Position numbers and translations under genes: made by a program
Part shown: positions 1 through 6,698 of the stretch, in pieces
Layout: each line of letters starts with the position of its first letter
Numbering within the stretch: the first letter of the stretch is position 1
The notes under the pieces: generated by a model
What the model saw: only the letters and a program-made list of their open reading frames with translations
What the model was told of the DNA's origin: nothing
The model's database searches: none
NCBI GenBank assembly: GCA_027364695.1
Contig: DAHXOV010000330.1
Location: forward strand, 1-13,970
DNA: 13,970 bases
Source: a bacterium
GTDB taxonomy: Bacteria > Bacteroidota > Bacteroidia > B-17B0 > Aurantibacillaceae
Direction of reading: 5' to 3'

Positions 1-1
1 C

Positions 2-331
2 GGTAGCGACAAGCAGTTGATGGATTTTGCGTATGACGAACTCAATTACAAACATTCCAAAGGGCTTGATTTCATCGGGCGGTTCAATGGAAAATACGTA
101 ATCGGAGAAGCAAAATTTCTTACCGACTTTGGCGGGCATCAGAACGCACAGTTTAATGACGCTATCAGCACGGTCAAAGCAAAAAATGTTAAGGCGGTCA
201 AAGTTGCAATCCTTGACGGAGTGTTATACATCAAAGGCAACAACAAGATGTATAAAGATATTACGACCAAGTATAAGGACTTGAATATAATGAGCAGTCT
301 GGTGCTGCGTGAATTTCTTTACCAAATCTAA
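2..331 (+). CDS. Type II restriction endonuclease, C-terminal part (5' end outside window)
   Basis: This is the 3' end of a gene whose frame is open to the left edge: the codons before the first in-window start (TTG at 17, ATG at 20) read GSDKQ without a stop, so the real start lies upstream. The visible 109 residues include GLDFIGRFNGKYVIGEAKF, which fits a PD-(D/E)XK nuclease core: an acidic residue ending one strand (the D of GLDF), then E-A-K on the next, then a GGHQNAQF segment like those seen in type II restriction enzymes. The gene ends 6 bases before a DNA methyltransferase start, the usual layout of a restriction-modification pair. It would cut unmethylated DNA at the site the neighbour protects. 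The recognition site cannot be read from the sequence. By hand count the first 240 bases are about 44% G+C, richer than most of the window. The nuclease call is good; the subfamily is unknown. Confidence 0.72.
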   Translation, partial: GSDKQLMDFAYDELNYKHSKGLDFIGRFNGKYVIGEAKFLTDFGGHQNAQFNDAISTVKAKNVKAVKVAILDGVLYIKGNNKMYKDITTKYKDLNIMSSLVLREFLYQI

Positions 332-337
332 ACTGCT

Positions 338-1477
338 ATGAAACTCCATTATAAAAATAAAAAAAACGAGCAAGAAATTTTTGACAGCATCCCCAATATT
401 AAACTCTATCCGCAGCAAAACTTGCCTGACGGCAGTCAGGTTTCCAAGAGTAAAAATTTACTTATTCAGTGCGACAATTTACAAGCGTTAAAATTTCTTG
501 TTACAGAACATAGCTTGAAAGGGAAAATTGATTTAATTTATATTGACCCGCCTTTCGCAACCAACAATACATTTACAATTTCAGAAGGCAGAGCCAATAC
601 AATCAGCAATAGCAGTAATGGAACGATTGCATACAAAGACAATTTGAAAGGTGCAAACTTCATTGAATTTTTACGAGAGCGTTTAGTGCTTTTGAAAATG
701 CTTTTGTCAGACAAAGGTTCAATCTATTTGCACATTGATTACAAAATCGGACATTATGTAAAAGTAATGATGGACGAAATTTTCGGAATTGAAAATTTCC
801 GCAACGACATAACACGAGTAAAATGCAATCCAAAAAATTTTGCTCGTAAAGGTTACGGCAACATTAAAGACCTCATTCTTTTTTATTCCAAGACAGATAA
901 TTTAATTTGGAATGAACCAATCATTACTTATACCGAAGCAGACAAATTAAAACTCTTTCCGAAAAAAGACAAAAACGGCAGACACTATACGACTATTCCA
1001 CTGCACGCGCCTGGTGAAACTAAAAATGGAAAATCTGTAAAACCATTCAAAGGAATTTTACCGCCAAAAGGCAGACACTGGAGAAGTGATGTGAAAATTC
1101 TGGAACAATGGGATAGTGAAGGTTTAATTGAATGGAGCGACAACGGAAATCCACGAAAGAAAATTTATTTTGACGAACAAGAAGGAAAACGAATGCAAGA
1201 TATTTGGGAGTTCAAAGACCCTCAATATCCTGTTTATCCGACAGAGAAAAACCCTAGCTTGCTGGACCTGATTGTAAAAACTTCTTCCAATGAAAATAGT
1301 ATTGTACTTGACTGTTTTGCAGGTTCAGGGACGACACTAAAAGCTGCACAAATAAACGGCAGACAATGGATAGGCATTGACCAATCGGACGAAGCAATTA
1401 AAGCAATAATTAAAAAATTAGACAGCGTAGAAAGCGACTTATTTATATCAAAAGTAGATTATAAACTATTGATATAA
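338..1477 (+). CDS. Site-specific DNA methyltransferase, beta class (system A)
   Basis: A 379-residue SAM-dependent amino-methyltransferase of the N6-adenine/N4-cytosine family. The catalytic motif IV (DPPF, residues 70-73, preceded by IDLIYI) comes before the SAM-binding motif I (DCFAGSGTT, residues 325-333). This order defines the beta class shared with type III Mod subunits. DPPF rather than SPPY favours N6-adenine methylation. YPTEKN (300-305) and GIDQS (346-350) are further family motifs. The region around residues 150-290 lies between the motifs and probably holds the target recognition domain. The ATG at 338 comes 6 bases after the endonuclease stop, so the two are probably co-transcribed, with the methylase protecting host DNA from that nuclease. 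Its length is normal and no disruption is seen. There is no clear Shine-Dalgarno sequence, as is common in Bacteroidota. Family confidence is high; the modified site and base are inferred. Confidence 0.92.
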   Translation: MKLHYKNKKNEQEIFDSIPNIKLYPQQNLPDGSQVSKSKNLLIQCDNLQALKFLVTEHSLKGKIDLIYIDPPFATNNTFTISEGRANTISNSSNGTIAYKDNLKGANFIEFLRERLVLLKMLLSDKGSIYLHIDYKIGHYVKVMMDEIFGIENFRNDITRVKCNPKNFARKGYGNIKDLILFYSKTDNLIWNEPIITYTEADKLKLFPKKDKNGRHYTTIPLHAPGETKNGKSVKPFKGILPPKGRHWRSDVKILEQWDSEGLIEWSDNGNPRKKIYFDEQEGKRMQDIWEFKDPQYPVYPTEKNPSLLDLIVKTSSNENSIVLDCFAGSGTTLKAAQINGRQWIGIDQSDEAIKAIIKKLDSVESDLFISKVDYKLLI

Positions 1478-1483
1478 GTTCTA

Positions 1484-1491
1484 TAACTTTG
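1484..1491 (+). promoter_or_regulatory. Bacteroidota -7 promoter element before endonuclease B
   Basis: TAACTTTG matches TAnnTTTG, the -7 element of the primary Bacteroidota sigma factor. It ends 4 bases before the ATG at 1496, in the 18-base gap after the system A methylase, so transcription would begin at or very near the start codon. No convincing -33 TTG element is seen at the usual distance. It would let system B be expressed on its own. Confidence 0.55.
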
Positions 1492-1495
1492 CAAC

Positions 1496-2176
1496 ATGGA
1501 CAAAATCAATTTCATACAACTTTCCGAATCTGTTCAGAAAGAAATTGAAAAACTTTTTACAGAGTATCAATCTGGAATTTCTGAACGAGAAGACTCACGA
1601 GCATTTGGCGCTTTCATTGAGAGTAAAATCAAAACTGATTGGACAAATATTTGCACTAAACTTGGTTACAAATATTTACCAATTCCTGGGAAGCGGACAA
1701 TTTTTGACTTTGCATTTCAGGTTGAAGGAATTTGTGTTGGCTTTGATATAAAAACAAAGGATTTAGACGTGGAAAGATATTCCGATGGAGGCGTTTGTGC
1801 AGTCAGCAATCTTTTGAAATATCTCGCCAATGACAGAGGTGTTTTTATGATTATTGAGTTCGGACACAATCTTGCCAAAGAAGGAAAAAATTTGCGAGAC
1901 ATTGAATCCATCAGAGTAGCACCATTCCACACTTTTCCACCCGACACTTACCGAATTGAGAATTTAGGAACGGGACAAGTGAGAATGGAATATACGCTTT
2001 CGCAAATTTGGGAAGAGTTGGATTGGAAAAGACCTTACAAAGATTTTTTTGACATCTTTTGTGATAAAGCAATTAAACATTACGAAAGAGTTGGACGAGA
2101 TGCTGAGTTAAGAAAGAATGCGATTATAGAATTTAAGATAAATGGATACACACACTTCCATTTCCCTCGTGGATAA
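1496..2176 (+). CDS. Putative type II restriction endonuclease (system B)
   Basis: A 226-residue protein that I cannot place in a named family, but it has the look of a small PD-(D/E)XK restriction enzyme. The segment from P64 contains D71 (in IFDF), then D84-I-K86 (in GFDIKTK), followed by strongly hydrophobic strands (VFMIIEF near 117-122). Glu42 (in FIESKI) could be the helix acidic residue often found in this fold. The D-x12-D-x-K spacing equals my recollection of the HincII active site (D114, D127, K129), although no wider identity can be claimed. The 3' end overlaps a gamma-class methylase gene, the partner class also used by HincII. A promoter-like TAACTTTG lies just before the ATG. 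The context supports restriction of DNA not methylated by its neighbour. The alternative is another nuclease-fold accessory protein. The role is inferred mainly from active-site pattern and position. Confidence 0.68.
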   Translation: MDKINFIQLSESVQKEIEKLFTEYQSGISEREDSRAFGAFIESKIKTDWTNICTKLGYKYLPIPGKRTIFDFAFQVEGICVGFDIKTKDLDVERYSDGGVCAVSNLLKYLANDRGVFMIIEFGHNLAKEGKNLRDIESIRVAPFHTFPPDTYRIENLGTGQVRMEYTLSQIWEELDWKRPYKDFFDIFCDKAIKHYERVGRDAELRKNAIIEFKINGYTHFHFPRG

Positions 2177-3689
2177 TTACAAGAAAAAATTTGGTGCTTT
2201 CTTCACACCATTCTCTTGGGCAAAAAAAATTGTTGCCAAACATTTTTTCAAGGAGTGGTTAAAAGGAGCGACAATTTTTGATCCGACTGCAGGTGACGGA
2301 ATTTTTATTGAATGTTTTGTTTCATTGGCACAAGAAAATGGAATTGCATTAGACCAAGAAAAATTATCTCGTCTTTACGGAATAGAATTAAATCCAAAAT
2401 ACATCGAAGGATTTTTTGAAAGAATAAAATCAAAATATTCTATCGGGTTCCCTAAAACAAATTTTATTCAAGGAGATATTCTTTTTCAAGAAAAAGAAAT
2501 TAGAGCAGATTTTCTTGTCGGTAATCCTCCATGGGTGAATTTTACTGACTTGGATGAGAACTACAAAGAAAAAATCAAACATTTGTTTTTAGAATTCGGT
2601 TTAGTAAAAAATCAAAAAGACCTTTTGCTTGGCAACGCACGAACAGATATTGCAACTCTTATTCTCGCAAAAGTTCTTCACAGCAATTTGAAAGAAAATG
2701 GAAAGGCGATTTTCTTTTTACCGCTTTCCATTTTTCAGAATGACGGAGCAAATCAAGAATTCAGAAATTACAGAGTGAAAGGGATTCATTTTTGCGTTGA
2801 GGACATAATGGATTTTAATGGAAATAAAATATTTGAAGATATTTTAGGGAGATACGGAGTCGCCCAATTTCATCGCAACAAAAAGCAAATATTTCCTATC
2901 AAATATCACATTCTTAAAAACGGACAGTGGCATACACATAAAGCAAAACCACTTTTCAATTTAACCGACCCTCTTACAGTTTTTGACAATGGAGAATTAG
3001 AAAGTCGTCTTGACAATTTTCAAAAAATTGTTCTGCCAAAAAATTGTCAGCCGAGACAAGGAATAAATACCTGCGGAGCCAATGATATTTTCTTTTTTCA
3101 TTCATTTAAGCTTGTTGCAGAAGATAAAGTTGAACTTAAAAATAAATTAGGAGACAAAATCGTCATAAACACAAAACATATTTTCCCCCTGACAGTTTCT
3201 TCAACTTTGACAGCAAAAAAACCAAAGCCGGAAAAAGTAATTCTCATTCCACATTTTGAAAATGGAAAACCGCTTGCTCTTTCTACACTGAAAGAAGAAG
3301 AATCACTTTACAATTACTTATGCAGATACAAAACCCAACTTCAAAAACGAAAGGGAGTTTTAATCAATACTTGGATTAACAAGGGTTTTTGGTGGGCATT
3401 GATGGGAGTAGGCGGGTACAACTTTCTCCCTTACAAAATAATGTGGAAAGCATTTGGAGACAATGTTTTTTCTCCGAAACTTTTACAGCCAGATAAAGAT
3501 TTTGGCAGTTGGCAAGGCAACCAATCTTTGAATGCTTACATCGGCACACAGTCGCTTGATGAAGCGAAAGATATTTTAAACAAACTGAAGAATCCACTCA
3601 TACAAGATTATTTAAGTTCGTTGAGAATGCAAGGGACTTGTAACTGGGCACAACCAGGGAGAATGAAAAAACTAATGGAGTTCGTGTAA
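2142..3689 (+). CDS. N6-adenine DNA methyltransferase, gamma class (system B)
   Basis: A 515-residue methyltransferase that transfers a methyl group from SAM to the N6 of adenine. Motifs run in gamma-class order, as in M.TaqI: motif X KKFGAFFTP (about 15-23), motif I DPTAGDG (47-53), an acidic motif II in IELNP (81-85), motif III GDIL (111-114) and catalytic motif IV NPPW (128-131, W in place of the common Y). The long C-terminal half should hold the target recognition domain. The first ATG gives a 35-base overlap with the endonuclease gene. A GTG at 2169, only a few codons before motif X, would cut the overlap to 8 bases and is a credible alternative start. The overlap suggests translational coupling, so nuclease and methylase would be made together. 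The gene is complete and undisrupted. Methylase class is certain; the sequence it modifies is not known. Confidence 0.92.
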   Translation: MDTHTSISLVDNYKKKFGAFFTPFSWAKKIVAKHFFKEWLKGATIFDPTAGDGIFIECFVSLAQENGIALDQEKLSRLYGIELNPKYIEGFFERIKSKYSIGFPKTNFIQGDILFQEKEIRADFLVGNPPWVNFTDLDENYKEKIKHLFLEFGLVKNQKDLLLGNARTDIATLILAKVLHSNLKENGKAIFFLPLSIFQNDGANQEFRNYRVKGIHFCVEDIMDFNGNKIFEDILGRYGVAQFHRNKKQIFPIKYHILKNGQWHTHKAKPLFNLTDPLTVFDNGELESRLDNFQKIVLPKNCQPRQGINTCGANDIFFFHSFKLVAEDKVELKNKLGDKIVINTKHIFPLTVSSTLTAKKPKPEKVILIPHFENGKPLALSTLKEEESLYNYLCRYKTQLQKRKGVLINTWINKGFWWALMGVGGYNFLPYKIMWKAFGDNVFSPKLLQPDKDFGSWQGNQSLNAYIGTQSLDEAKDILNKLKNPLIQDYLSSLRMQGTCNWAQPGRMKKLMEFV

Positions 3690-3719
3690 CAGCGACAAAC
3701 AGAACGGCTGCCCACCACA

Positions 3720-3748
3720 AATGTCTTGCCGGAAATGGCAGGGACATT
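3720..3748 (+). repeat. Imperfect hairpin downstream of system B
   Basis: AATGTCTTGCC (3720-3730) can pair with GGCAGGGACATT (3737-3748) around a six-base GGAAAT loop, with one bulged G and one possible G-T pair, giving about 11 pairs. It begins 31 bases after the methylase stop. No T-run follows, so it is not a classic intrinsic terminator. It could be an mRNA 3'-end structure or part of a mobile-element end. Confidence 0.4.
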
Positions 3749-3962
3749 GCAAAATGAAACTTTGTAACTTTTTAAAAACTTTTTTATCTGGAGACAGTGT
3801 AGTGCGTTTATCTCTACCACTTCTCTAAGCCCCAATCTGTTATGTCCTATGCTAAAAAACGACAGATTTTAGTAGAGAGTGACGAAGTAAACTCAGGACT
3901 CTCCGTAGGTTCATCTCTTCCGTCATGTAGGTTTGCAACGCATTGTTGTCAGCGCCGATGAT

Positions 3963-3988
3963 GCTCACCTCAAACAGGTGGCGGTTTT
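3963..3988 (+). terminator. Possible weak intrinsic terminator
   Basis: CACCT (3966-3970) and AGGTG (3976-3980) form a five-pair stem with a CAAAC loop. GC/GC (3963-3964 with 3981-3982) can extend it past a bulged T. GG and then TTTT (3985-3988) follow. The short stem and T-run make this weak. It lies too far from the methylase stop to be its obvious terminator. Confidence 0.28.
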
Positions 3989-4157
3989 AATAGCAATATA
4001 GTTTGTGTTAATAACCTTCCCCCATTTATGTATTTTAACCTACTTTGATAATCAATCAATTAAATACAAACACAGCCATTCTCTTACAGACTAAGGAAAT
4101 TTTTTGTTTATATTTACCATCATAAAAAATTAGTATAACCCATTAAAATGAAACGTT

Positions 4158-4943
4158 ATGAAAAAAAACTATATATCTTGTTGCGGAGTAGGATGGAAGA
4201 ACTCTTTATTATATCAACTTTTTCTTTTAGGATTAATTAATCCTATTTATTCGCAAATAGATTTAAGCGAAAAATATTTTGCTAAATTAAATGATACACT
4301 ACAGATATATAAATTTGAAGTAAGCAATAAAAGATATTCTGATTTCTTACATTCTTCTGAGTATAAAAATGATTTTAAAATAAAAGTTGATAGTACACAA
4401 TGGCTAAAAAAGGAATCTTATAGCGTACCCCATGCTTCATACTACCATAACCATCCTGCTTTTAAAAATTATCCTGTGGTTAATATTAGTTACGAAGCAG
4501 CACAACTTTTTTGTGAATGGTTGACAAAAAAATATAATAACGACGCGGCAAGAAAATTTAAGAAAGTGGTTTTCCGCTTACCAACTGAACAAGAATGGAC
4601 ATCAGCAGCCAAAGCAGGAAACAATAATTCAAAATATGGATGGACAGGAAATAATTTAACCAATAAGAAAGGAAAAATATCAGGTAATTATCTTTCAGAA
4701 AAAGATTCTATGAATGATTCGCAAAATATAATAGAAAGTACCAAATCCTTTGAACCAAATGCAATTGGCATTTATAATATGAGTGGTAATGTTTCTGAAA
4801 TGATTCAAGAAAAAAAAATCGTAAAAGGAGGAGACTGGAAACATAATTCTGAATATTGCAAGGTTGATGCCCAGCTGTCTTGGGACGGGACTCCCAAACC
4901 CTACATAGGTTTCCGTTTTGTCATGGTTGTAAAAGAAAAATGA
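4158..4943 (+). CDS. Secreted SUMF1/FGE-fold protein, probably non-catalytic
   Basis: A 261-residue protein with the formylglycine-generating-enzyme (SUMF1/EgtB/PvdO) fold. The N-terminus is positive then hydrophobic (about residues 14-31) and ends in a likely signal-peptidase I site near YSQ, residues 31-33, so it should leave the cytoplasm. Fold signatures follow in order: FEVSNKRYSDFL (53-64), VVNISYEAAQLFCEWL (107-122), FRLPTEQEW (139-147), NAIGIYNMSGNVSEM (201-215), VKGGDW (222-227) and GFRFV (251-255). True FGEs use two cysteines in a GGSxxCxxxxC segment. Here the first is His (H229) and only C234 remains, so sulfatase activation is unlikely. Bacteroidota use this fold in gliding and type IX secretion lipoproteins (GldJ, GldK), but no lipobox is seen here. 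It stands alone between gaps, with a weak TATATTTA promoter candidate at 4109. Fold confidence is high; function is unknown. Confidence 0.85.
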   Translation: MKKNYISCCGVGWKNSLLYQLFLLGLINPIYSQIDLSEKYFAKLNDTLQIYKFEVSNKRYSDFLHSSEYKNDFKIKVDSTQWLKKESYSVPHASYYHNHPAFKNYPVVNISYEAAQLFCEWLTKKYNNDAARKFKKVVFRLPTEQEWTSAAKAGNNNSKYGWTGNNLTNKKGKISGNYLSEKDSMNDSQNIIESTKSFEPNAIGIYNMSGNVSEMIQEKKIVKGGDWKHNSEYCKVDAQLSWDGTPKPYIGFRFVMVVKEK

Positions 4944-4961
4944 TATACCAGAAATGTATTA

Positions 4962-5217
4962 TGTTCCATCTATTCGCTCTATGATGGTCAATTCGCCTTA
5001 TACTATGTTGTTTTATTTTACGCAGAAAGTTATTTCACAGTTCCTGATTTGAAAGAAGTTTTCTCCGCATGGTGAATCTTCTACTCAATCTCTTTGTTTA
5101 CACTTAGCTATAGTTTTTACATTAATGTGGTAACGAGCAGATAGTTGTTTGAGATATTCGTATTTCTTTTCTGATTCGCTGCTTCGTCGTAGTGGTAGGA
5201 TGTAATAATTGTCCCAC
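4962..5217 (-). pseudogene. Decayed IS481-type transposase remnant
   Basis: Reading the minus strand from a GTG at 5217 gives GQLLHPTTTTKQRIRKEI, very like the MGQ-LHG...TT start of a widespread IS481-family transposase. After a frameshift near 5160 it continues EYLKQLSARYHINVKTIAKC and KQRD, the helix-turn-helix segment (family form ...LAKRY-IN-KTVAKWK-R, with Trp now Cys). An in-frame TGA follows, then VEDSPCG, a second frameshift and KTSFKS (family form MGPK...S), ending near 5047. A faint further match, GELTIIERIDGT (4997-4962), may be a scrap of the catalytic domain (family form GKLYLFVAIDRT) after a deletion. At least two frameshifts, a stop and a large deletion make it dead. Terminal inverted repeats were not found. 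The family match is from memory of conserved residues, not a search. The remaining bases of the 4944-5340 gap show nothing else besides the promoter at 5325. Confidence 0.6.
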
Positions 5218-5324
5218 AATTTTAATTTTTGTAATGCAAAATAACTCCATCCATTTGATAGCGAGACTAAAGAAATAGAATAATAAATTATCTTTTCAAA
5301 GAATTATCAAATTTCAAATTTCCT

Positions 5325-5332
5325 TACCTTTG
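5325..5332 (+). promoter_or_regulatory. Bacteroidota -7 promoter element of the pyrC operon
   Basis: TACCTTTG is a full match to TAnnTTTG and ends 8 bases before the ATG at 5341, separated by CCAAAAAA. Initiation 5-7 bases past the box would put the 5' end within about three bases of the start codon, a nearly leaderless mRNA for the four-gene operon. No clear -33 TTG is seen. Confidence 0.6.
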
Positions 5333-5340
5333 CCAAAAAA

Positions 5341-6690
5341 ATGAACAAAAAATATCTCATCAAGAACATATTTGTAGCAAGTGATGGATACTACGATTGT
5401 TATGATGTTTTTATAGAGCCTCCCTACATTTCAAGAATAGAAAAAATAATAGACGACATTCAGGAAAAAACCATTGAAATAAATGGAGAAAATAAAATAC
5501 TCATACCTGGAATGATGGATGACCAGGTCCATTTCAGAGAACCAGGGCTTATTCATAAAGGAGAAATTTATACTGAAAGTAAGGCTGCTGTGGCAGGCGG
5601 AATCACTTCTTATATGGAAATGCCCAATACAAAACCTCCTGCCATTACAATAGAAGAACTAGAAAAAAAATACATTATTGCAAAAAATAAATCACTTGCC
5701 AACTATTCATTTTATCTCGGAGCATCCAATGACAATATAGACGAATTGAAAAAAGCCGATTATTCAAAAATCTGTGGTGTAAAAATTTTTATGGGATCTT
5801 CCACCGGCAACTTGCTAGTAGATAACCATAAAGCGCTGGAACAAATTTTTTCTGAATGTAATGCTCTTATTACCACGCATTGTGAAGATGATAATATCAT
5901 CAAAAAAAAATCAGATAAAATTACAGAAGAATATGGATTTGACTTACCTCCTTACTTTCATTCTATCATACGTAATGAAGATGCTTGTTATGCGTCATCT
6001 AAATTTGCCGTAGAGTTGGCTAAAAAATACAACTCCCGCTTACATATCTTACATATCTCTACTGCCAAAGAACTATCTTTATTTACCAACCAACTCTCTC
6101 TGAAAGAAAAACGCATTACTGCCGAAGCATGCATTCATCATCTATGGTTTACAGATGAAAATTACAAAAAGTTGGGTAATAAGATAAAGTGGAATCCTGC
6201 TATCAAAACACAATACGACCGTGACCAAATTATCAATGCTATCAATCATGATTTAATTGATGTTATCGCTACTGATCACGCTCCACATACATTAGAAGAA
6301 AAAAACAAATCTCTATTAGAATCGCCCAGCGGAGGACCTTTAGTACAGCATGCTTTGCTCGCTCTTTTTGATTTATATCATCAGAAGCAATTATCATTAG
6401 AAACCATCGTTAGAAAAACCGCTCACAATGTAGCAGATATGTTCTGTATCAAAAACAGAGGATATATTGAGGAGGGCTATTTTGCGGATGCAGTTATTGT
6501 CAACTTCAATCAACCAACGAATGTAAAAAAAGAGTCATTGTTATACAAATGTGGGTGGTCACCTTTTGAAGGGCACACATTCTCATCCAGTATTGAAAAA
6601 ACATTTGTAAATGGCCATTTAGTATATGATAGTGGCAAGTTTGATGAAAAACAAAAAGGAATGCGATTGGAATTTAGTAAATTCTCATAA
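5341..6690 (+). CDS. pyrC: Dihydroorotase
   Basis: A 449-residue amidohydrolase that interconverts N-carbamoyl-L-aspartate and dihydroorotate, the third step of de novo pyrimidine synthesis, in the cytoplasm. Seen in order: DDQVHFREPG (60-69, metal and substrate-carboxylate binding), GGITSYMEMPNT (86-97), GVKIFMGSSTGN (146-157, where K148 sits at the expected carboxylated-lysine position), THCED (179-183), LHILHIST (234-241), and ATDHAPH (310-316) with catalytic D312. The usual HxH metal pair reads Q62-V-H64. I recall the same Gln in other Bacteroidota dihydroorotases, so this is probably lineage-specific rather than damage. Length fits the class I (type I) family. It is the first gene of a four-gene operon, 8 bases ahead of the next gene and directly behind a TACCTTTG promoter box. 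Other cyclic amidohydrolases are possible, but FREPG and ATDHAPH favour dihydroorotase. Confidence 0.9.
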   Translation: MNKKYLIKNIFVASDGYYDCYDVFIEPPYISRIEKIIDDIQEKTIEINGENKILIPGMMDDQVHFREPGLIHKGEIYTESKAAVAGGITSYMEMPNTKPPAITIEELEKKYIIAKNKSLANYSFYLGASNDNIDELKKADYSKICGVKIFMGSSTGNLLVDNHKALEQIFSECNALITTHCEDDNIIKKKSDKITEEYGFDLPPYFHSIIRNEDACYASSKFAVELAKKYNSRLHILHISTAKELSLFTNQLSLKEKRITAEACIHHLWFTDENYKKLGNKIKWNPAIKTQYDRDQIINAINHDLIDVIATDHAPHTLEEKNKSLLESPSGGPLVQHALLALFDLYHQKQLSLETIVRKTAHNVADMFCIKNRGYIEEGYFADAVIVNFNQPTNVKKESLLYKCGWSPFEGHTFSSSIEKTFVNGHLVYDSGKFDEKQKGMRLEFSKFS

Positions 6691-6698
6691 AGATAAGT

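Larger units (their letters stand above)
3690..4157. other. 468-base gap after the R-M systems, with a coding-like relic
   Basis: There is no intact gene here. Besides the hairpins listed separately, bases 3891-3990 are about 50% G+C by hand count and sit between A+T-rich sequence. On the minus strand, positions 3986-3852 are open for 44 codons and read as plausible protein (for example FEVSIIGADNNALQTYMTEE, with an in-frame ATG at 3926) before a TAG. There is no family I recognise, no start near its 5' end, and a TAA immediately upstream. The best reading is a gene fragment or mobile-element end left by an insertion. The last 140 bases before the next gene are A+T-rich and hold only a partial promoter-like TATATTTA (4109-4116). 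Confidence 0.4.

Noticed and set aside
3608..3835. Minus-strand 75-codon frame starting with TTG over the system B 3' end
   Set aside because: Half of it lies antisense to the methylase C-terminus, which is intact. The rest gives no recognisable family, so it is not called as a gene, although the upstream gap may be a relic.
3690..4030. Possible integron attC site in the gap after system B
   Set aside because: The hairpin suggested it, but no matching pair of RYYYAAC and GTTRRRY core sites brackets it and no integrase is in the window.
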